Positions 37,281 to 45,709 of a stretch of 64,000 nt of DNA are shown piece after piece; position 1 is the first letter of the stretch, and every line of letters begins with the position of its first letter. The DNA is from Pseudomonas lopnurensis. GTDB taxonomy: Bacteria > Pseudomonadota > Gammaproteobacteria > Pseudomonadales > Pseudomonadaceae. The notes under the pieces are model-generated. The model was given only the letters and a program-made list of their open reading frames with translations, did not search any database and was not told where the DNA came from. The stretch is from contig NZ_JADDIX010000077.1 in the NCBI RefSeq assembly GCF_015070855.1, forward strand, positions 135,155 through 199,154, given 5' to 3'. The translations under genes were made by a program, and so were the position numbers.

Positions 37281-37898
37281 CTACGCCGGCGTCAGGCACT
37301 CCGGCGCGTCGAGCTTGGGATCGTTCACCAGCGTCGCCAGCGGGCGCTCGCGCAGCGGCGGCTGTGGCTGGTCGAGCAATGCCTGCAGGGCATCCGGCGG
37401 GGTCGCCGGGTCGAGCCAGGCGGCCCGCCCCGCCTCATCGAGCAGCAGCGGCCGGCGCAGATTCGCCGCCGGCAGGGTCACCACCGCGGTGCTCAGGTAG
37501 GTATGGCCCTGTACCGGATAGGCTTCCCACAACGCCGCGAACCAGCTCAGCGAGCCTTCGCCGGTCATCCAGTAGGGCCGCTTGCGTGCCGCGCCACGCC
37601 ACTCGTAGAAACCATTGGCCGGCAGCAGGCCACGACGCAGGCGAAAGGCGTCGCGAAACATCGGCTGTTCGGCCAGGGTTTCGGCGCGCGCCTGCGCAGG
37701 GGTGCGGGTCAGATCGGTGAGCCAGGCGGGCGTCAGGCCCCAACGCACCCGACTCAGTTGTAGCTGGTCGTCGACCTGGCGCAGCAACAGCACCGAGGCG
37801 CCGGGCGCCAGGCTCCAATGCGGCGGCTGGTCGGCGGGAAAGCCGGGCAAGGCGGCGAAGTCCTGGCTCCAGCGAAAAAGGGCGTAGCGGCCACACAT
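37281..37898 (-). CDS. SOS response-associated peptidase (SRAP/YedK/HMCES) family protein, atypical active site
   Basis: A 205-residue SRAP-domain protein. YedK/HMCES forms a thiazolidine link between Cys2 and abasic sites in single-stranded DNA, shielding them. Here Cys2 (MCGRYA) and the Glu of GFYEW (Glu99) are present. The expected Asn of NARxE is Gln69 (AQARAET), and the expected His of IHxRMP is Asn146 (AANLRRP), with Met of RMP also changed to Arg. DNA linkage may survive through Cys2, but the lyase-like steps attributed to His and Asn could be altered. The gene is solitary and convergent to the chemoreceptor gene. Confidence 0.88.
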   Translation of the reverse strand: MCGRYALFRWSQDFAALPGFPADQPPHWSLAPGASVLLLRQVDDQLQLSRVRWGLTPAWLTDLTRTPAQARAETLAEQPMFRDAFRLRRGLLPANGFYEWRGAARKRPYWMTGEGSLSWFAALWEAYPVQGHTYLSTAVVTLPAANLRRPLLLDEAGRAAWLDPATPPDALQALLDQPQPPLRERPLATLVNDPKLDAPECLTPA

Positions 37899-37909
37899 AG
37901 AAAAACTCG

Positions 37910-38170
37910 TCAGCAGATCAGTTCGCCGGGGTAGCTCTCCGGTTCATCGCCCGGCAACGGCTCGGCGCCATTGTACGCGGCGATCAGCTCACGTGCCCGT
38001 TCGGCATCCTCGTCAGGCACCATCAGGCCCAGCAGCCCCACCGCCGGCAGTTCGCCCATGGCCCCGATCAGGTGGCTGCCGGCAAGAAAGGCATCGATGC
38101 CTTCCCCCATCAGCATGCCGCTGAGCATTTGCGCCTCCAGCAGGTCGCGCGGCTCGTAGATGCGCTGCAT
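37910..38170 (-). CDS. DUF2007 (putative signal-transducing) protein
   Basis: An 86-residue protein with the DUF2007 pattern: RIYEPRDLLEAQMLSGMLMGEGIDAFLAGSHL, then a GLLGLMVPDEDAERARELI helix. The fold resembles PII/ACT-like small domains; function is unknown. Its ATG follows the stop of the upstream CPXCG gene directly (TGA-ATG), so the two are coupled. Confidence 0.85.
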   Translation of the reverse strand: MQRIYEPRDLLEAQMLSGMLMGEGIDAFLAGSHLIGAMGELPAVGLLGLMVPDEDAERARELIAAYNGAEPLPGDEPESYPGELIC

Positions 38171-38353
38171 TCAGTCGTCCTCCCTGAAGGTTTCGAGTTG
38201 CCATTCGATGCCGTCGGTACGCAGGTCGAACACGACCGGCCGGCAGCACACCGCGCAATCCTCGATGTAGCGCTGGTCACCGCCACTGAGATCGAGCGTG
38301 GTCTCGACCGGCTCGCCGCAGTACGGGCATTGATAGACCTGTATCTCCAGCAT
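38171..38353 (-). CDS. CPXCG-motif zinc-ribbon protein
   Basis: A 60-residue protein with two cysteine pairs, CPYCGE and CAVC, spaced for a zinc ribbon; it matches the CPXCG cysteine-rich family. The role is unknown. The start at 38353 gives [12 protein letters not shown]; the frame is open further upstream without support. It heads a two-gene unit with the DUF2007 gene. Confidence 0.88.
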   Translation of the reverse strand: MLEIQVYQCPYCGEPVETTLDLSGGDQRYIEDCAVCCRPVVFDLRTDGIEWQLETFREDD

Positions 38354-38629
38354 CCGTCCTCCACGTGACTTGTCGCTATAATCGCCGTCTATAGGGTCTC
38401 TGTTTTTCATCGCAAGCGCGCCGAAAAGCCGACAGACCTCAAGAACTGACCAGGGTGCGCCTCGCAGGAGGTGCGCCGGCCGCATGCCGGAACATGGCGG
38501 GCGATCAGGCAGACAAAGCGGCCGCTGTGCTCCGAGTATGGGCCAGACGGCCCCGGCCCGTTCTGCAAATTACCCGCTGCGTTCGCTGCACAGGCCCCGT
38601 TTCTCGCCGTTTCCTTTACAGAGAGCATG

Positions 38630-39793
38630 ATGGACGAATTCGAAGCCATCCGACCCTATGCCGACGCCGAAGTCCCGGTCGTCATGGCCCGCCTGTTCGC
38701 CGATCGGGAGTTCCTCGACATTCTGGCGCATTTTCGCTTTCCGCGACTGGCCGACGCCATGGGCTGGCTGATCAAGCCCTTCATCGCCCGCAGGCTGCGC
38801 CGCGAGTTCGCCAGCATCCATACCGTGGACGCCCTGCAGCACAAGATCGAAGCCTATGTCGACCGCACCATCGAACGCGCCACCGACGGCGTGACCTATT
38901 CCGGCCTCGAACGGCTGCAGCAAGGCCGCGCCTACCTGTTCCTGGCCAACCACCGCGACATCGTGATGGACCCGGCTTTCGTCAACTACGCGGTCTACCA
39001 GGCGGGCATTCGCACCCCGCGCATCGCCATCGGCGACAACCTCCTGCAGCGCCCTTTCGTCAGTGACCTGATGCGCCTGAACAAGAGCTTCATCGTCCGC
39101 CGCTCGATTACCGGCCGCCGCGAGAAACTGGCGGCCTACCAGATGCTTTCGGCCTATATCAACCATTCGATCCGCAACGACGGCGAATCGGTGTGGATCG
39201 CCCAGGCCGAAGGCCGCGCCAAGGACGGCGATGACCGCACCGACTCGGCGATCCTCAAGATGCTGCACATGAGCCGCAAGGACGAATCGTTCGCCGACGC
39301 GCTCGCCGCGTTGCGGCCGATTCCGGTGGCGATCAGCTACGAATACGATCCCTGCGACCAGGCCAAGGCGCGCGAGCTGTATATCCGCGCCACCACGGGC
39401 AGCTATTGCAAGGCGCCGGGCGAGGACGATGCCAGCATCGCGCTGGGCATCACCGGCTACAAGGGCCGGGTTCACGTGGCCTTCGGCACGCCGATGGACA
39501 GCGTTCCCGAGGATGCCAAGCAGATGGCCGCGGCCGTCGACCGCCAGATCCTCGGCGGTTACCGCCTGTTCCCCGTGCACTACCTGGCCTATCGGCTGTG
39601 GGATGGCCGCGATCCGGAGATCGAGGTGCCCAGCGCGGCCGAGCTGTTCAGCCGCGAGGAAGTGGAGCGCGCCGAGGCCGAGTGGGCCAGGCGCCTGGCG
39701 GCCTGCCCCAGCGTGCAACAGCCCTACCTGATCCAGCAGTACGCCACGCCGGTGCGCAATCAGTACCGGCTCGATGCCGGGCTGGAACCATAG
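38630..39793 (+). CDS. Large PlsC-type acyltransferase (1-acyl-glycerol-3-phosphate acyltransferase-like)
   Basis: A 387-residue acyltransferase. LFLANHRDIVMDPAFVN supplies the HX4D motif near residue 105, and WIAQAEGRAKDGDD near 190 the second block (EGR in place of EGT). It has no obvious membrane helix and is larger than PlsC. It may act on glycerophosphate or lysophospholipid acceptors at the membrane surface; the substrate is not decided by sequence. Two adjacent ATG codons (38627, 38630) are possible starts. Confidence 0.85.
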   Translation: MDEFEAIRPYADAEVPVVMARLFADREFLDILAHFRFPRLADAMGWLIKPFIARRLRREFASIHTVDALQHKIEAYVDRTIERATDGVTYSGLERLQQGRAYLFLANHRDIVMDPAFVNYAVYQAGIRTPRIAIGDNLLQRPFVSDLMRLNKSFIVRRSITGRREKLAAYQMLSAYINHSIRNDGESVWIAQAEGRAKDGDDRTDSAILKMLHMSRKDESFADALAALRPIPVAISYEYDPCDQAKARELYIRATTGSYCKAPGEDDASIALGITGYKGRVHVAFGTPMDSVPEDAKQMAAAVDRQILGGYRLFPVHYLAYRLWDGRDPEIEVPSAAELFSREEVERAEAEWARRLAACPSVQQPYLIQQYATPVRNQYRLDAGLEP

Positions 39794-39847
39794 CCGCCTG
39801 CCGCGCGCACGCAGCGGCAGTGGCGGGCCCTCCGGGTGCGGCTGCGC

Positions 39848-40117
39848 TCAGAGCAGCCGGCCGCCCCAGGAAAACGCCAGGGCCAGCGCCAGCCCGGCGA
39901 AACCGACCCGATAGAACAGCCGATTGAGTCGAATCGTCGCAGCCTGTTCGGCATCCGCTGCGCCAGTGGTGACATTCGTCGCCAATAGCCGTGTCGCCGC
40001 GCGCTGCTCGCGCCAGCGGGTGGCCAGCAGCAACCAGCCACCGCACAGGGCGCAGAGCAACGCCACGCCGTGGAGTAGAAAAGACGGGGCTATGACCAGG
40101 TGCGCCTGCAGCGACAT
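39848..40117 (-). CDS. Small hypothetical membrane protein
   Basis: An 89-residue protein with two predicted membrane helices (about 10-32 and 70-88) separated by a polar stretch containing WREQRAATRLLATNV. I do not recognise a family. Codon usage and third-position GC resemble neighbouring genes. It is convergent to the acyltransferase gene and ends 54 bases from its stop. Confidence 0.65.
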   Translation of the reverse strand: MSLQAHLVIAPSFLLHGVALLCALCGGWLLLATRWREQRAATRLLATNVTTGAADAEQAATIRLNRLFYRVGFAGLALALAFSWGGRLL

Positions 40118-40508
40118 CCAGACCTCCGCTCAGGTGTAAATCGAGGTACCCGGCGCGGCCGAATACAGCCGCGCAGTGTACCCGGGCGATACGCTGCCAC
40201 TGGATTTTTCCGACGGAACGGCGAGCCGGAGCCGAGCATTATCAAGCCGGCTTATGACGCCATGTTCATCGTTCAATATTGACTGTGGCACCGCCCACCT
40301 TCACCCTCGAAACACCTCGAAGCAGCAAGCTAGAGCGTGCGCAGCCAGGCGGGGCGGCGGGACGCATTCGGGCTGGGTGGCTGACTGTCGCGCCCCAGCG
40401 ACGCGAGCAATCCCTCGAAGCCCGATCAGGACGTCGCATCACTCGGCGCCCTGACGATACGCCCAGCGCTGCGGGGCACCAGCTATTCAGGACCACAGGA
40501 ATCAGATC
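40118..40508. other. Gene-free region upstream of the DUF1329 gene
   Basis: About 390 bases with no supported gene. TTGACT occurs at 40276 and might be a -35 element, but no convincing -10 follows. The region should hold the DUF1329 promoter; AGGAA precedes that start by seven bases. Confidence 0.4.
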
Positions 40509-41870
40509 ATGACAAAAACAATATTCACAACCGGGGCCCTCACATTGTCGCTACTGACCAGTAGCACCATGGCGGCCGTATCCGAATCCGAAGCGGCCAG
40601 GCTCGGCAACGCGCTCACGCCGATCGGCGCCGACAGGGCCGGCAACGCCGCCGGCACCATCCCCGCCTGGAGCGGCGGGCTGCCACAGGACGCCGCACCG
40701 GTATCGCCGGACGGTTTCGTCGGCGATCCCTACGCCAGCGACGAGCCGAAATTCACCATCACCGCGCAGAACTACGAGCAGTACCAGGACAACCTGAGCC
40801 CCGGGCAGATCGCCATGCTCAAGCGTTACCCGCAGACCTACCGCCTGCCGGTCTTCGAAACCCGCCGCAGCGCCGCCATGCCGCAGCATATCTACGACGC
40901 GGCCGCGCGCAATGCCCGCCAGGCCAGCATGGTGCGCGGCGGCAACGGCCTGGAGAACTTCGAGACCGCCATCGCCTTTCCGATTCCCAAGGATGGCCTG
41001 GAAGTCATCTGGAACCACATCACCCGTTACCGCGGCAGCTCGGCCCGCCGCGTCGTCGTCCAGGCCACGCCACAGGTCAACGGCAGCTATAGCCTGGTCA
41101 AGTTCATCGACGAGGTGGTCTACACCGACACCCTGACCGACTACAGCCCGGAAAAGCACGGCAACGTACTGTTCTACTTCAAGCAGCAGGTGACCGAACC
41201 GTCCCGCCTGGCGGGCAACGTGCTGCTGGTGCATGAAACGCTGGACCAGGTGAAGGAACCGCGCATGGCGTGGATCTACAACGCCGGCCAGCGCCGCGTG
41301 CGCCGCGCCCCGCAGGTTGCCTATGACGGCCCGGGCACCGCCGCCGACGGCCTGCGCACGTCCGACAACCTGGACATGTTCAACGGCGCGCCGGATCGCT
41401 ACGACTGGAAGCTGGTGGGCAAGAAGGAACTGTACATCCCCTACAACGCCTACCGTCTGGACTCGCCGGAACTCAAGTACGGCGACATCCTCAAGGCCGG
41501 CCACATCAACCAGGACCTGACACGCTACGAGCTGCACCGTGTCTGGGAAGTCGAAGCGACGCTGAAGTCGGGCGAACGCCACATCTACGCCAAGCGCCAC
41601 TTCTTCATCGACGAGGACACCTGGCAGGCCGCGGTCATCGACCACTACGACGGCCGCAACCAGCTGTGGCGCGTGGCCGAGGCGCACAGCACCTACATCT
41701 ACAATGTGCAGGTCCCGCTGTATGCGATGGAAACGCTCTACGACCTCGTTTCCGGCCGCTATCTGGTCATGGGCATGAAGAACGAAGAGAAGAACCCCTA
41801 CACCTACAACTACAAGGCCAACTCCAACCAGTACACCCCGGCGGCCCTGCGCAACTCCGGCGTGCGCTGA
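40509..41870 (+). CDS. DUF1329 family exported protein
   Basis: A 453-residue protein with a signal peptide (about residues 1-23, ending STMAAV) and the DUF1329 fold: AGTIPAWSGG near residue 55, YRLPVFETRRSAAMP, ARNARQASMVRGGNGL and AWIYNAGQRRVRRAPQVAYDGPG. DUF1329 proteins resemble LolB/LppX-type lipid-carrying envelope proteins and often accompany lipid or aromatic degradation genes; the function is not established. It is probably periplasmic or outer-membrane associated and transcribed alone. Confidence 0.88.
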   Translation: MTKTIFTTGALTLSLLTSSTMAAVSESEAARLGNALTPIGADRAGNAAGTIPAWSGGLPQDAAPVSPDGFVGDPYASDEPKFTITAQNYEQYQDNLSPGQIAMLKRYPQTYRLPVFETRRSAAMPQHIYDAAARNARQASMVRGGNGLENFETAIAFPIPKDGLEVIWNHITRYRGSSARRVVVQATPQVNGSYSLVKFIDEVVYTDTLTDYSPEKHGNVLFYFKQQVTEPSRLAGNVLLVHETLDQVKEPRMAWIYNAGQRRVRRAPQVAYDGPGTAADGLRTSDNLDMFNGAPDRYDWKLVGKKELYIPYNAYRLDSPELKYGDILKAGHINQDLTRYELHRVWEVEATLKSGERHIYAKRHFFIDEDTWQAAVIDHYDGRNQLWRVAEAHSTYIYNVQVPLYAMETLYDLVSGRYLVMGMKNEEKNPYTYNYKANSNQYTPAALRNSGVR

Positions 41871-41940
41871 GCCCGGCCTCCCCGCCACCAGCGGAGGCCC
41901 CGCCCGGTGCGTAATGCCGTTCAGATAAGCACAGAACACT

Positions 41941-41987
41941 GTAGGAGCGCGCCATGCGCACGAATCGCGGGCGCGGCCCGCTCCTAC
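41941..41987. repeat. REP-type palindrome
   Basis: GTAGGAGCGCGCC at the left pairs with GGCCCGCTCCTAC at the right over 47 bases, the common Pseudomonas GTAGGAGCG hairpin. It lies about 70 bases after the DUF1329 stop. Confidence 0.8.
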
Positions 41988-42132
41988 ATTTTCCCCAGCA
42001 TCCAGCTCGTGGGAGATGTCGGCGTGAAGTGAACAGCATTGCGCCCTGTGCGAGGCGTCTGCGTTTCAATAGACAGCCTCAGGTCCTCCTCCCTGGAATG
42101 TGGATGGAATACCTATCCCATAACCAGCAAAC

Positions 42133-42206
42133 AAAAACGTACGGGAGACGTTTTTGACGTCGCCCCGCGACGGCCCGAAGGGTGACAACCAGAGATGGCA
42201 GGTCAC
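42133..42206 (-). repeat. 74 bp triple-hairpin repeat, copy 2
   Basis: First of two exactly tandem 74 bp units. On the minus strand the unit reads GTGAC...GTCAC, then a GTCGC...GCGAC dyad, then AACGT...ACGTT with a T run. It lies downstream of yajG. Confidence 0.7.
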
Positions 42207-42280
42207 AAAAAACGTCCGGGAGACGTTTTGACGTCGCGCAGCGACGGCCCGAAGGGTGACAGCTAAGGATGGCAGGTCAC
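42207..42280 (-). repeat. 74 bp triple-hairpin repeat, copy 3
   Basis: This unit abuts copy 2 and shares most of its sequence (CGACGGCCCGAAGGGTGACA, GGATGGCAGGTCAC region). On the minus strand its last hairpin is AACGTC-TCCCG-GACGTT plus T run. It begins immediately after the yajG terminator. Confidence 0.7.
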
Positions 42281-42307
42281 AAAAAACCCGCCTCGATAAG
42301 ACGGGTT
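42281..42307 (-). terminator. Rho-independent terminator of yajG
   Basis: On the minus strand AACCCGTCT-TATCG-AGGCGGGTT forms a stem with one T-G pair, followed by a T run. It lies about 30 bases after the yajG stop and is followed by two further terminator-like repeat units. Confidence 0.85.
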
Positions 42308-42336
42308 CGTTGTGACGTCCGGGGAACGGGGCGACG

Positions 42337-42921
42337 CTACTCGGCCAGCAGTCGACCGATATTCTCGTCACGAAACACGCGGGTCAGCGCATCGCTCAGA
42401 ACGTCGCTGACCAGCTTGGTGTTGGTCTGCTCGTTGGGCGCCATGCCGAAACGCTGATTCAGCGAAGCACCATAACGACCGTTGTAGCGCTTGCCGGCAT
42501 TCTGCACCTCGACCTTCAGGGTCGCGCCGATATTGGCCTCGGTGACATAGAGGCCTTCCTTGGGCGACTGGTACTTCAGCTCGGCCAGCGTCAGGGTCAG
42601 CTGCGGGGCGTTGTAGGCATTCGGCGACGGCGTGAAGCCAAGCAGTCGCACCGCCGCTTCCGTCTGCGCCTGCAGCTTGGGGATGACCTTGGCACTCGGC
42701 ACGATCACCGCGCTGGTTTCCGGATAGAGGCCGCCGCGGGTGCCCAGGGTGGGCGAAGGCCTCGCATCGACGACCCGCACCACCACGGGCTGGCCCTGCC
42801 CGACAGGGTTGATGGTGCCGTTGAGTTTGGGATTCGGATCGAGCTGCTGCGGGCTGTGGGCACAGCCGACCAGGCTCATTCCAAGGACAGTGACAAGACC
42901 GAACAACAGGCGTTGCAGCAT
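42337..42921 (-). CDS. yajG: YajG-family lipoprotein
   Basis: A 194-residue lipoprotein with lipobox SLVGC (Cys20) and the YajG-family body: VVVRVVDARPSPTLGTRGGLY near residue 50, then alternating strands and helices and the terminal DVLSDALTRVFRDENIGRLLA. It is expected in the outer membrane facing the periplasm; the precise role is unknown. It is followed by a strong terminator and two terminator-like repeats. Confidence 0.85.
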   Translation of the reverse strand: MLQRLLFGLVTVLGMSLVGCAHSPQQLDPNPKLNGTINPVGQGQPVVVRVVDARPSPTLGTRGGLYPETSAVIVPSAKVIPKLQAQTEAAVRLLGFTPSPNAYNAPQLTLTLAELKYQSPKEGLYVTEANIGATLKVEVQNAGKRYNGRYGASLNQRFGMAPNEQTNTKLVSDVLSDALTRVFRDENIGRLLAE

Positions 42922-43092
42922 GCTGTTTTCTCCAGGGTTAGGGGCGACGAATGCCGCGCAGTATACCCAGCGCCGCCACGGGCCGACAGTGATGAGATTC
43001 AGACCGGGCGTAACACCGGCACGTTCCTTTCATACGATTGTCACAGCCGTTTGCGATAACCAGCGCATCCCCGATCGCGACGAGCAAGTCCC

Positions 43093-43284
43093 ATGCTGAA
43101 ACTCCTGACACGCCTGCGTCGACGCACACCTCGCCACTATGCGCTGCTCGACGAGCATGGACGCTGCCGCATGCTGTTCAGCGGCGCCAGCCGCCCCGAA
43201 GGCGCCAACTGGGTCGAGGTACAGGAGGCGCGCCTGAGCTGGATAGGCCGTCCGCTACCCACCGAAAGCCTGCGCGCAGCCTGA
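43093..43284 (+). CDS. Small basic protein of unknown function
   Basis: A 63-residue protein: an Arg-rich N-terminus (LLTRLRRRTPRHY) followed by YALLDEHGRCRMLFSGASRPEGANWVEVQEARLSWIGRPLP. I do not recognise a named domain, but the alternating strand pattern and codon usage look genuine. It ends 40 bases before a bidirectional terminator. Confidence 0.6.
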   Translation: MLKLLTRLRRRTPRHYALLDEHGRCRMLFSGASRPEGANWVEVQEARLSWIGRPLPTESLRAA

Positions 43285-43324
43285 ACGGCATAGAGCAATC
43301 GCGATTTCCATGGCCCGCGAATAT

Positions 43325-43358
43325 AAAAAAGCCCCGTACCATCCGTACGGGGCTTCTT
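43325..43358. terminator. Bidirectional rho-independent terminator
   Basis: AGCCCCGTAC-CATCC-GTACGGGGCT forms a perfect ten-pair stem. It has A-run/T-run on the left for the minus-strand mqo transcript, and TTCTTGTT on the right for the plus-strand small gene. Confidence 0.9.
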
Positions 43359-43385
43359 GTTCAGCCGCAAAGCGAGTGACTGGAC

Positions 43386-44876
43386 TCAGTACTCCAGCCC
43401 TAGACGCTTGTCAGCCATCTCGCTGATTTCACGATAGGCCGCCGCATCCTGCTGCAGTACGGTCTCGCGCGCCGGGAACATCTCCTGCAGCTTGCTCGTC
43501 CAGGCCTGGGAGCGGTACCGCTCGGGGAAGCAGCGCTCGAGCAGGTCGAGCATGATCGACACGGTGACCGAAGCACCCGGCGAAGCACCGAGCAGTGCGG
43601 CGATGGTGCCGTCCTTCGCCGCCACCAGTTCCGTGCCGAACTGCAGGATGCCACCCTTCTTCGGGTCCTTCTTGATGATCTGCACACGCTGGCCGGCCAC
43701 TTCCAGACGCCAGTCCTCGGCCTTGGCCTCGGGATAGAAGCCGCGCAGGGTTTCCAGGCGATCCTCCATGGATTGCATCACTTCCTTGATCAGGTAGCGG
43801 GTCAGATCCATGTTGTCGCGGGCCACGGCCATCATCGGGCCGATGTTGCTCGGACGGATCGACAGCGGCAGGTCCATGAACGAACCGCGCTTGAGGAACT
43901 TGGTGGTGAAGCCGGCGTAGGGTCCGAACAGCAGGGATTTCTTGCCGTCGACGACACGGGTGTCCAGATGCGGCACCGACATCGGCGGCGCGCCGACCGC
44001 CGCCAGGCTGTAGACCTTGGCCTGATGCTGCTTGACGATCTCGGGGTTGTCGCAGCGCAGCCACTGTCCGCTGACCGGGAAGCCGCCGAAGCCCTTGCCC
44101 TCATCGATACCGGACATCTGCAGCAGCGGCAGCGCCGCACCACCGGCGCCAAGGAAGACGAAACCGGCCTGTACTTCGCGCGAATCGCCGCTGCGGGTGT
44201 TCTTGATGTCGACCTTCCAGCCGGAAGCGGTGCGGGCGAGACCGGTAACCTTCTGGTTGTAGGAGACCTTGACGCCGGCACTGCGCGACAGATAGGCGAG
44301 CAACTGGCTGGTCACCGCGCCGAAGTTGATGTCGGTACCGTTCATGGCGCGAGTCGCGGCGATCGGCTCGTCGGCGGCGCGGCCCGGCATCATCAGCGGC
44401 ATCCACTCGGCCAGGGTCGCACGGTCTTCGGTGTAGACCATGTCGGCGAAGGCGTGGTGGGTCTTCAGCGCGTCGAAGCGGCGCTTGAGGTAATCGATGT
44501 TCTTGCTGCCCCGCACGAAGCTCAGGTGCGGCACCGCGTTGATGAAATCACGGGGAGAGCCGAAGCCTTCGCGGTCGGCCAGGTAGGCCCAGAACTGCTT
44601 GGAGACTTCGAACTGGGTATTGATGAGGACGGCCTTCTTGATGTCGATCGTGCCGTCTTTGCTGTCAGGGGTGTAGTTCAGCTCGCAGAGGCCCGCGTGA
44701 CCGGTACCGGCATTGTTCCAGGGATTGGAGCTTTCGATGGCTCCGGACTCCTGCAGTTCGACGATTTCCAGCTTGATATCGGGATCGAGTTCCTTGAGCA
44801 GTACCGCCAGGGTCGCACTCATGATGCCGGCTCCCACCAGCACCATATCCACTGCTTCGCTATCGTGTTGCGTCAT
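43386..44876 (-). CDS. mqo: Malate:quinone oxidoreductase
   Basis: A 496-residue FAD-dependent peripheral membrane enzyme oxidising malate to oxaloacetate and passing electrons to quinone. It opens with the FAD-binding [22 protein letters not shown] and contains [32 protein letters not shown] and [17 protein letters not shown], typical of Mqo. Start 44876 (MTQHDSEAV) is chosen over an in-frame codon 21 bases upstream because GGAGAA is well placed. In P. aeruginosa mqoB is close to a PA4642-type gene, as here. It is terminated by a bidirectional hairpin. Confidence 0.96.
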   Translation of the reverse strand: MTQHDSEAVDMVLVGAGIMSATLAVLLKELDPDIKLEIVELQESGAIESSNPWNNAGTGHAGLCELNYTPDSKDGTIDIKKAVLINTQFEVSKQFWAYLADREGFGSPRDFINAVPHLSFVRGSKNIDYLKRRFDALKTHHAFADMVYTEDRATLAEWMPLMMPGRAADEPIAATRAMNGTDINFGAVTSQLLAYLSRSAGVKVSYNQKVTGLARTASGWKVDIKNTRSGDSREVQAGFVFLGAGGAALPLLQMSGIDEGKGFGGFPVSGQWLRCDNPEIVKQHQAKVYSLAAVGAPPMSVPHLDTRVVDGKKSLLFGPYAGFTTKFLKRGSFMDLPLSIRPSNIGPMMAVARDNMDLTRYLIKEVMQSMEDRLETLRGFYPEAKAEDWRLEVAGQRVQIIKKDPKKGGILQFGTELVAAKDGTIAALLGASPGASVTVSIMLDLLERCFPERYRSQAWTSKLQEMFPARETVLQQDAAAYREISEMADKRLGLEY

Positions 44877-45231
44877 CAACGCGTTCTCCAGAATCACAGC
44901 ATTAAACTGTCGTGACCGCAGTACGCGGCCGCGTAATACCCACCAGCCAGACGGTCGGGAACGGAGCCTGGTCCCATACCGCTGCTCGGGAGCATGTGCC
45001 CGAGAACAGGCGTCGAAACACTGCCTGCCAGCTGTCGGAAGGGCGGCTTTTGGCCTCCTTCCCCTCGCTGCGATTCATCCGGAGCGGGCTTGACCCAAGG
45101 CTCTACGGACGACGCTGCGAGAAAAACGATTGCGAATCCTGCTTGCCGAGCCCGGCCGCATGCACGCGCTTCGTACCCCGCGCGCTGGCGACTATGCCCG
45201 ATGCTTCGATACGAAGCGGCGACCCTTCGAA
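44877..45231. other. Gene-free region between mqo and the PA4642-type gene
   Basis: About 355 bases with no supported ORF, repeat or RNA. It must carry the mqo promoter near its left end and lies after the stop of the PA4642-type gene. Confidence 0.4.
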
Positions 45232-45519
45232 TCAGCCGCGCATGGCCTCGATCAATTCGATGTAGGGCCTGGCATGGCGCTGGTCGGCGACTAGATCGAT
45301 GAAGTCCTGCCCCTTGGCATTCCGGGCGTCGAGGTCGTAGCCGGCCGCCACGAAGAAGCCGAGAAAACGCTCGAAGTCATCGAGGCGCAGACCGCGATAG
45401 GCCTTGACCAGCTTGTGCAACGATGGGGGCGTGTCGTCGGCCGGCTCAGGCTGTAGAAACAGCTTGATCGACTCGTCCGCGATCTCGTCGCCAATCACCT
45501 GTTTCTTGTCTTTACGCAT
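45232..45519 (-). CDS. PA4642-family protein
   Basis: A 95-residue acidic protein: MRKDKKQVIGDEIADESIKLFLQPEPADDTPPSLHKLVKAYRGLR, then a helical C-terminus FERFLGFFVAAGYDLDARN. It matches the PA4642 family of unknown function, found near mqo in Pseudomonas. GGAGG lies four or five bases upstream of ATG 45519; the longer open frame is not favoured. Confidence 0.85.
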   Translation of the reverse strand: MRKDKKQVIGDEIADESIKLFLQPEPADDTPPSLHKLVKAYRGLRLDDFERFLGFFVAAGYDLDARNAKGQDFIDLVADQRHARPYIELIEAMRG

Positions 45520-45709
45520 GCCGCCTCCGCTCCACCGGGTCTCACGGGGGCGGCAGTTTACTCCTCGGAGCCGGCGCACTCAACGCGCCAGGGACGCTTG
45601 CGACCAAGGTCGTACATCGCCACCCCGCATACCGAGCGATCTTTCGGTACGAATAACAAGATGGTTTCAGCGCCTATAATGGCGCTTTGCGAACAAGGAG
45701 CGTCCCGGC

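Noticed and set aside
42133-42280. CRISPR array
   Set aside because: Only two directly abutting units without spacers; the structure is a hairpin repeat.
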